Source: Neisseria shayeganii 871 | GTDB taxonomy: Bacteria > Pseudomonadota > Gammaproteobacteria > Burkholderiales > Neisseriaceae | Assembly (NCBI RefSeq): GCF_000226875.1 | Contig: NZ_JH164926.1 | Location: 944,043-951,428, forward strand | Direction of reading: 5' to 3' | DNA length: 7,386 nucleotides | Shown: positions 3,849 through 7,386 of the stretch, one piece after another | How positions within the stretch are numbered: position 1 is the first letter of the stretch | How the letters are laid out: the number at the start of each line of letters is the position of its first letter | Notes under the pieces: generated by a model | Databases searched by the model: none | Told to the model about the DNA's origin: nothing | Seen by the model: the letters and a program-made list of their open reading frames with translations, nothing else | Program-made: the position numbers and the translations under genes

Positions 3849-6263
3849 ATGAATTCTGCTTTTCCCCTCCGCCCGCTTTATTGTGCCTTCATCCTAGCCC
3901 TGCCTGCTTTGGCCTCAGCCGACGACACCCAGCTGCCCGATATCGACGTTCAAGGCCGCAGCTATCCTTTGCGCAGCGAACACATCGACAACGGCACCAA
4001 AACCACCTTATCCGAACCGGAACTCCAACGCACCCGCGCCGCATCCTTAGGAGAAACCGTCCAACAAGTAACCGGTGTGCACAACCACAACTTCGGCCCC
4101 GCTGGCGGCCTGCCGCAAATCCGCAGCCTGACCGGCCCGCGCGTGTACATCAGCGAAAACGGCTTGGGCGTATCCGATTTGTCCGCCATCAGCGGCAATC
4201 TGCCCACCCCGGTACAACCGTTTCTGGCCGACAAAATCACCGTACGCAAATCCTCCGCAGCCGTCCTCTACGGCGGCAACGCCGTGGGCGGCGCGGTGGA
4301 TGTGGAAACCCGCCTGATTCCCGACACGCTACCTGAACGCGATTTCGGCGGCAAAGTGGAAATCAGCGGCGGCGACAACACCCCAAACAGTCAAATCTTC
4401 CGTTTAGACGGCAACGTGGGCAACTTCGCCTGGCACCTCGACGGACAAAACAGCAAAATTTCTTCCTACCGCATTCCAGGCGATAGCAAAGCCGGAGCCT
4501 GCTACAACCCGGATGAAATTCTGTTTAATTCGCCTTTGCGTGGCTTATGTCAAGTAGAGGCAGACATCAAGGAAAATGAAATATTTGACAAACGTAATTA
4601 CCAATATGTTCATAAAAATTATCTCATTGAAGGTGAAGCATGGAGAAAGAGTGAGGGTTTAGCGCTTAAAGGAGACATATATCAAAACTTCTCAAAGCGC
4701 CCGCCTAGCTGGTTTACTCAAAATCCCGATTATGATCCTGCCCTGCCGCCACAAATCTCACGCAAATTGAAAAGCCTGCAAGACGCCGCCCCGGTGGAGT
4801 ACGGCAAACTTACCAACAGCCATATGCACCTGCAAAGCCTCTCCGCCGGCGTCAGCTATATCGGCGAACGCGGCCACGTCGGCATCGGCCTCAGCCGCTA
4901 CCTGAACCGCTACGGCGTACCCGGCTATGCTTCCCTCGCCACCCGCAGCGGCGACGGCAACGGCATCCAGCCGGTCAACATCGATGCCGATCAAACCCGC
5001 TGGCAGGCAGAAGGCTTGTACCGGCCGCAAGTTTCCTGGTTGGACAACATCCGCTTCCGCATCGCCCATACCGATGCCAACAACCGCGAATATCTCGGCC
5101 GCCATTTCGTGAACAGCCTCAACAGCCAAAGCCAACAAGCGCGCGTCGAATTCAACCACCGCCCTGCTGCCTTTATGCAGGGCACCTTGGGCCTAGACTG
5201 GCGCCACCGCCGCATCGACAGCAGCGGCCCCGACCGTTATATGCCCGACACCAAAACCCGCGAGTACGCCCTGTTTGCCCTAGAAAAATTCCGCTGGCAA
5301 AACTGGGAAGCCGAATTGGGCTGGCGCCACGGCCGGGTCAAACACCAAGCCTTGCTGGACGGCTACCAACCCGGCCGCGGTTTGACAGAAGGCTACCTGA
5401 AAGACCTCAACCAGCGCGAATACAGCCTCAACAGCCAGCAAGCCGCTCTCAAATGGTCGCCCTTTGAGATAGCGAGCTTCGGTATTCGCTACAACCGTTC
5501 GCAGCGCGCCCCCGAAGTCAACGAACTGTTTGCCAGCAACCGCCACTTCGCCATCCTCACCAACGAACACGGTGATCCGCGTCTCAACCCCGAAACCGCC
5601 AGCACTTGGGAATTCGGCGGCGAATTGAACTGGCGGCAAACCCAGTTGCGCGCCAACTACTACCACACCGATTTCAAAGACTACATCTACCTCGGCCAAA
5701 CCGGCACCAGCAAAGGAGACGGCCTCCCCTACAAAGAATGGCGCCAAGGCGACACCCGTATTCACGGCATTGAGTTGGAGTGGAAACAATATTTCGACCT
5801 GGGCAAATACGGCCTGCTGGAAACCCGTTTGTTTGCCGACTGGGTCAAAAACCGACCGGTAGACCAGCCCTCGAATGCAGACCCCCGCGACCCGGAAGCG
5901 TGGAAACGCTATCTGCGCTACCAACGAGATGGCGCCTATATGCCCGGCCTACCCACCACCCGCTACGGCATCGGTCTCAGCTGGCAGAAAAGCGGCTGGC
6001 AGCTGGCCACCAGCCTGACCCGCTACACCGCACAGCGCCATCGCGGCAAAGTCATCAACGAAGAAGTGGATTTGGGCGGTTACAACCTGTGGGATGCCTA
6101 CCTCGGCTACACCCACCATTTCAACGAACACCGCAGCTTGGAATGGTTTTTGGACGCACGTAACCTCGGCAATGTCGAAGCGCGTCCGCACAACTCCACT
6201 TTAAAATACCTGGCTCCCCTGCCCGGCCGCTCGCTGCGCGCCGGCCTGCGTTTCACTTTCTAA
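3849..6263 (+). CDS. TonB-dependent outer-membrane receptor, ZnuD/TdfJ-like, probable metal uptake
   Basis: The product is 804 residues. Residues 1-24 form a signal peptide (cleavage after ASA). LPDIDVQG (29-36) is the likely TonB box. The plug spans about 45-155, with LGETVQQVTGVHNHNFG (67-83), QIRSLTG (90-96) and VLYGGNAVGGAVDVET (139-154). The rest is a 22-strand type beta barrel ending in the canonical terminal Phe (LRAGLRFTF). Plug order and the C-terminal DARNLGNVEARPHNS region resemble neisserial ZnuD as I remember it. Cys218 and Cys234 flank a short extracellular loop, but the His-rich stretch I recall from that ZnuD loop is absent, so zinc may not be the direct ligand. Low-GC DNA covers 4501-4740. 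No Shine-Dalgarno precedes the ATG. It is likely monocistronic and Zur-controlled. It imports a ligand across the outer membrane using TonB-ExbBD energy. Confidence 0.9.
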   Translation: MNSAFPLRPLYCAFILALPALASADDTQLPDIDVQGRSYPLRSEHIDNGTKTTLSEPELQRTRAASLGETVQQVTGVHNHNFGPAGGLPQIRSLTGPRVYISENGLGVSDLSAISGNLPTPVQPFLADKITVRKSSAAVLYGGNAVGGAVDVETRLIPDTLPERDFGGKVEISGGDNTPNSQIFRLDGNVGNFAWHLDGQNSKISSYRIPGDSKAGACYNPDEILFNSPLRGLCQVEADIKENEIFDKRNYQYVHKNYLIEGEAWRKSEGLALKGDIYQNFSKRPPSWFTQNPDYDPALPPQISRKLKSLQDAAPVEYGKLTNSHMHLQSLSAGVSYIGERGHVGIGLSRYLNRYGVPGYASLATRSGDGNGIQPVNIDADQTRWQAEGLYRPQVSWLDNIRFRIAHTDANNREYLGRHFVNSLNSQSQQARVEFNHRPAAFMQGTLGLDWRHRRIDSSGPDRYMPDTKTREYALFALEKFRWQNWEAELGWRHGRVKHQALLDGYQPGRGLTEGYLKDLNQREYSLNSQQAALKWSPFEIASFGIRYNRSQRAPEVNELFASNRHFAILTNEHGDPRLNPETASTWEFGGELNWRQTQLRANYYHTDFKDYIYLGQTGTSKGDGLPYKEWRQGDTRIHGIELEWKQYFDLGKYGLLETRLFADWVKNRPVDQPSNADPRDPEAWKRYLRYQRDGAYMPGLPTTRYGIGLSWQKSGWQLATSLTRYTAQRHRGKVINEEVDLGGYNLWDAYLGYTHHFNEHRSLEWFLDARNLGNVEARPHNSTLKYLAPLPGRSLRAGLRFTF
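5390..5401 (+). other. Eikenella-type DNA uptake sequence inside the receptor gene
   Basis: An exact AGGCTACCTGAA is read as part of E-G-Y-L-K. Its 10-base core GCTACCTGAA also occurs at 4328-4337 and 4897-4906 in the same gene, without the first two bases. Confidence 0.8.
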
Positions 6264-6280
6264 GCGCTACGGTGCCAATT

Positions 6281-6337
6281 GTCGGACTGCTCCCTCAGTA
6301 GATATGCGCCCATATCCACCAACAAAGGCAGTCCGGC
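6281..6337 (+). other. Nested inverted repeat between receptor gene and tRNA operon
   Basis: An outer stem GTCGGACTGC (6281-6290) pairs with GCAGTCCGGC (6328-6337) with one T-G wobble. Inside it, GATATG (6301-6306) and CATATC (6311-6316) form a 6-bp hairpin with a CGCC loop. It starts 17 bases after the receptor stop. No T run follows on the plus strand (GAAAAAAT follows), so it is not a standard terminator. It may still end or protect the receptor transcript. Confidence 0.4.
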
Positions 6338-6357
6338 GAAAAAATTTGGCAAGGGGC

Positions 6358-6386
6358 TTGACCAAAAAAAAACGAATCCATATAAT
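6358..6386 (+). promoter_or_regulatory. Strong promoter of the tRNA operon
   Basis: TTGACC (6358-6363) and a perfect TATAAT (6381-6386) are 17 bases apart. The start would fall near 6393, about 9 bases before the first tRNA. The run of nine A residues in the spacer may add curvature. Confidence 0.8.
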
Positions 6387-6401
6387 TACGAACTTCACAG
6401 C

Positions 6402-6478
6402 GCACCCGTAGCTCAGTTGGATAGAGTATCTGGCTACGAACCAGAGGGTCGGGCGTTCGAATCGCTCCGGGTGCGCCA
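6402..6478 (+). tRNA. tRNA-Arg (anticodon ACG)
   Basis: A full 77-base cloverleaf with encoded CCA. The acceptor GCACCCG pairs with CGGGTGC (6468-6474) and is followed by G73 and CCA. The anticodon stem TCTGG/CCAGA holds the loop CTACGAA, giving anticodon ACG at 6436-6438 (read as ICG after A-to-I editing by TadA, for CGU, CGC and CGA). The T arm has TTCGAAT in its loop. It is the first gene of a two-tRNA transcript. Confidence 0.96.
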
Positions 6479-6488
6479 TGAAACATCC

Positions 6489-6563
6489 GCGCCCATCGTC
6501 TAGCGGTTAGGACATCGCCCTTTCACGGCGGTAACCGGGGTTCGATTCCCCGTGGGCGTGCCA
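6489..6563 (+). tRNA. tRNA-Glu (anticodon TTC)
   Basis: A 75-base cloverleaf with encoded CCA, 10 bases after tRNA-Arg. The loop CTTTCAC gives anticodon TTC at 6522-6524. The anticodon stem TCGCC/GGCGG starts with a T-G wobble. The T stem CGGGG/CCCCG holds TTCGATT. The acceptor GCGCCCA (6489-6495) pairs with TGGGCGT (6553-6559), so the first pair is G1-U72 rather than G-C. In many bacteria tRNA-Glu also feeds heme synthesis through HemA. Confidence 0.94.
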
Positions 6564-6569
6564 ATTTTC

Positions 6570-6604
6570 AAAACCCCGAGAATTTCTCGGGGTTTTATTT
6601 TTTC
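6570..6604 (+). terminator. Intrinsic terminator of the tRNA operon
   Basis: AAAACCCCGAG (6570-6580) pairs with CTCGGGGTTTT (6586-6596) around a 5-base loop, followed by ATTTTTTT. It starts 7 bases after the tRNA-Glu CCA. This is a textbook rho-independent structure. Confidence 0.92.
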
Positions 6605-6713
6605 TTCTAAAAATGATTTAATTTCTTGATAGCCTTCTCTACAACAGGCGGCAACCAATGCCTGCCTGCAGACTGCAAGCCTTCGCAAAAGCCTCAAGAA
6701 GCATACACCGGAG

Positions 6714-7208
6714 CCCGCTTATGTAGATTACCGCCACTTGCTGTACCGTAACGGCAAACAGCCAAAATGTGAGAAACGGGGAACGGCATGGGAGAACGAA
6801 GACGGTAGCGGGAAAACCTTATATATCGGCTCCCGCTATGGCGCAAAATTGGCGAGGATTTACGAAAAAGGGCGTCAATTGGGTGACAAAGCCAGCCGGT
6901 GGGTTCGCTTCGAGGTCGAGTTTCGTGCGCATGACTACGAGATTCCCACGGATATTCTCATCTATCCGGGTGAGTATCTGTGTGGTGCCTATCCTGTCGG
7001 TGCACGGTTGTTTCAAAACTCGGCCAAACGCAAAATCACAAAACAAGCCAGAAAGGCATTGACCGTACAACGGGCGGCATACTTCGCCCGCCTACAGGCC
7101 GGGGTGTTTGTTCGTTACCAACATGATTTGGGGCGGACGGACGGAGAGATTGTTCGGATGCTGATTGCGCCGCCCGGCAAATCATCCCAAGGGGCTGCAT
7201 CCGCTTGA
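6714..7208 (+). pseudogene. Filamentous-phage replication initiation protein, C-terminal fragment
   Basis: The frame is open from 6633 to the TGA at 7206-7208, and recognisable protein starts near YVDYRHLLYRNG. Family hallmarks follow: PKCEKRGTAWEN, then GKTLYIGSR and IYEKGRQLGD, WVRFEVEFR, and IPTDILIYPGEYLCGAYP. These match the Rep_trans/replication initiation factor proteins of filamentous (M13/MDA-like) prophages of Neisseriaceae, which nick the phage origin to start rolling-circle replication. The Tyr in IYEKG (near 6861) is a conserved position. A full-length protein is usually about twice this size. The N-terminal half is missing and no start with a ribosome binding site is visible (6738 is only a TTG), so this is a remnant. 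The upstream stretch 6605-6710 shows nothing I can name. Confidence 0.72.
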
Positions 7209-7270
7209 TGAGGATTGTACGGCACATCCGATCCTATCGCTTTCTGCGTAAGGTATGCCGGAGACAGGCT
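7208..7270 (+). pseudogene. Small basic phage gene start, cut by IS insertion
   Basis: An ATG overlaps the rep stop codon by one base (TGATG), the usual sign of translational coupling. It reads MRIVRHIRSYRFLRKVCRRQ, a strongly basic start, up to the IS end at 7271. The frame then runs on through IS sequence to a stop at 7373-7375, so any product would carry a foreign tail. In filamentous phages a small gene commonly follows rep; I cannot name this one. Only about 21 native codons remain. Confidence 0.45.
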
Positions 7271-7386
7271 GAGACCTTTGCAAAACCCCAGCCCAACAAA
7301 CAGCCGGAACATCTTTCATCCTGTTCCGGCTGTTTTGGCGTCAAAAGCAGACAACCCACCCCCAAATCCCCTTAAAGTGCCTAGAG
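7271..7386 (-). mobile_element. Right end of a second IS5-family copy (continues past the window)
   Basis: The terminus GAGACCTTTGCAAAACC (7271-7287) is identical to the miniature-element repeat. It is followed by a hairpin (AAACAGCCGGAACA 7298-7311 with 7322-7335), and the sequence out to about 7375 matches the reverse complement of about 510-622. The shared motif GTCTGCTTTT and the GGGGATTT block lie at the same distances. The transposase gene should lie beyond 7386, read on the minus strand. It has cut the small phage gene. Confidence 0.8.

Noticed and set aside
6267..6697. Minus-strand frames reading GAIRTPDPLVRSQ and GNRTPVTAVKGR
   Set aside because: These are antisense translations of tRNA-Arg and tRNA-Glu, a well-known source of false protein annotations.
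1..7386. CRISPR array, toxin-antitoxin or defence system
   Set aside because: No regularly spaced direct repeats and no recognisable defence, nuclease or toxin genes are present. The repeats seen are transposable-element copies.

Overview
The window comes from a member of the Neisseriaceae, most likely Eikenella or a close relative. The main reason is the DNA uptake sequence AGGCTACCTGAA (the Eikenella dialect). It occurs exactly three times: twice as an inverted pair at 3369-3397 and once inside a gene at 5390. A near-copy lies at 683. The genes are GC-rich, and the Zur-type operator and NfeD/slipin operon fit the same family.

Layout. Positions 1-622 are the 3' part of an IS5-family insertion sequence. 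Its transposase is dead because a 167-bp miniature element with the same terminal inverted repeats has landed inside it. Positions 762-2154 hold a two-gene operon: an NfeD-like membrane protein and a QmcA-type SPFH/slipin. Positions 2155-2669 have no gene; they contain a worn miniature-element copy and a worn IS end. Positions 2670-3347 encode a small exported protein of unknown function with its own promoter. Positions 3348-3848 hold the inverted uptake-sequence pair, two more miniature-element copies back to back, and an AT-rich promoter. That promoter has an extended -10 overlapped by a near-perfect Zur box. Positions 3849-6263 encode an 804-residue TonB-dependent outer-membrane receptor of ZnuD/TdfJ-like build. 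Positions 6402-6563 are tRNA-Arg(ACG) and tRNA-Glu(TTC), with a strong promoter in front and an intrinsic terminator behind. From about 6714 to 7270 lies a fragment of a filamentous-phage replication initiation gene and the start of a coupled small gene. That gene is cut at 7271 by the end of a second IS copy that runs out of the window on the minus strand.

How it fits together. The conserved parts are the membrane-quality operon, the probable zinc-responsive receptor and the tRNA pair. The rest is shaped by one family of mobile DNA. At least two IS ends (7271 and 622), a probable worn third, and four miniature copies share the terminus GAGACCTTTGCAAAAC. The most interesting points are: a non-autonomous element nested in its presumed parent transposase; a Zur-like operator on a receptor lacking the His-rich loop I recall from ZnuD; and a sharply AT-rich mosaic block in the receptor that covers that same loop. 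I see no undescribed defence or biosynthetic system.
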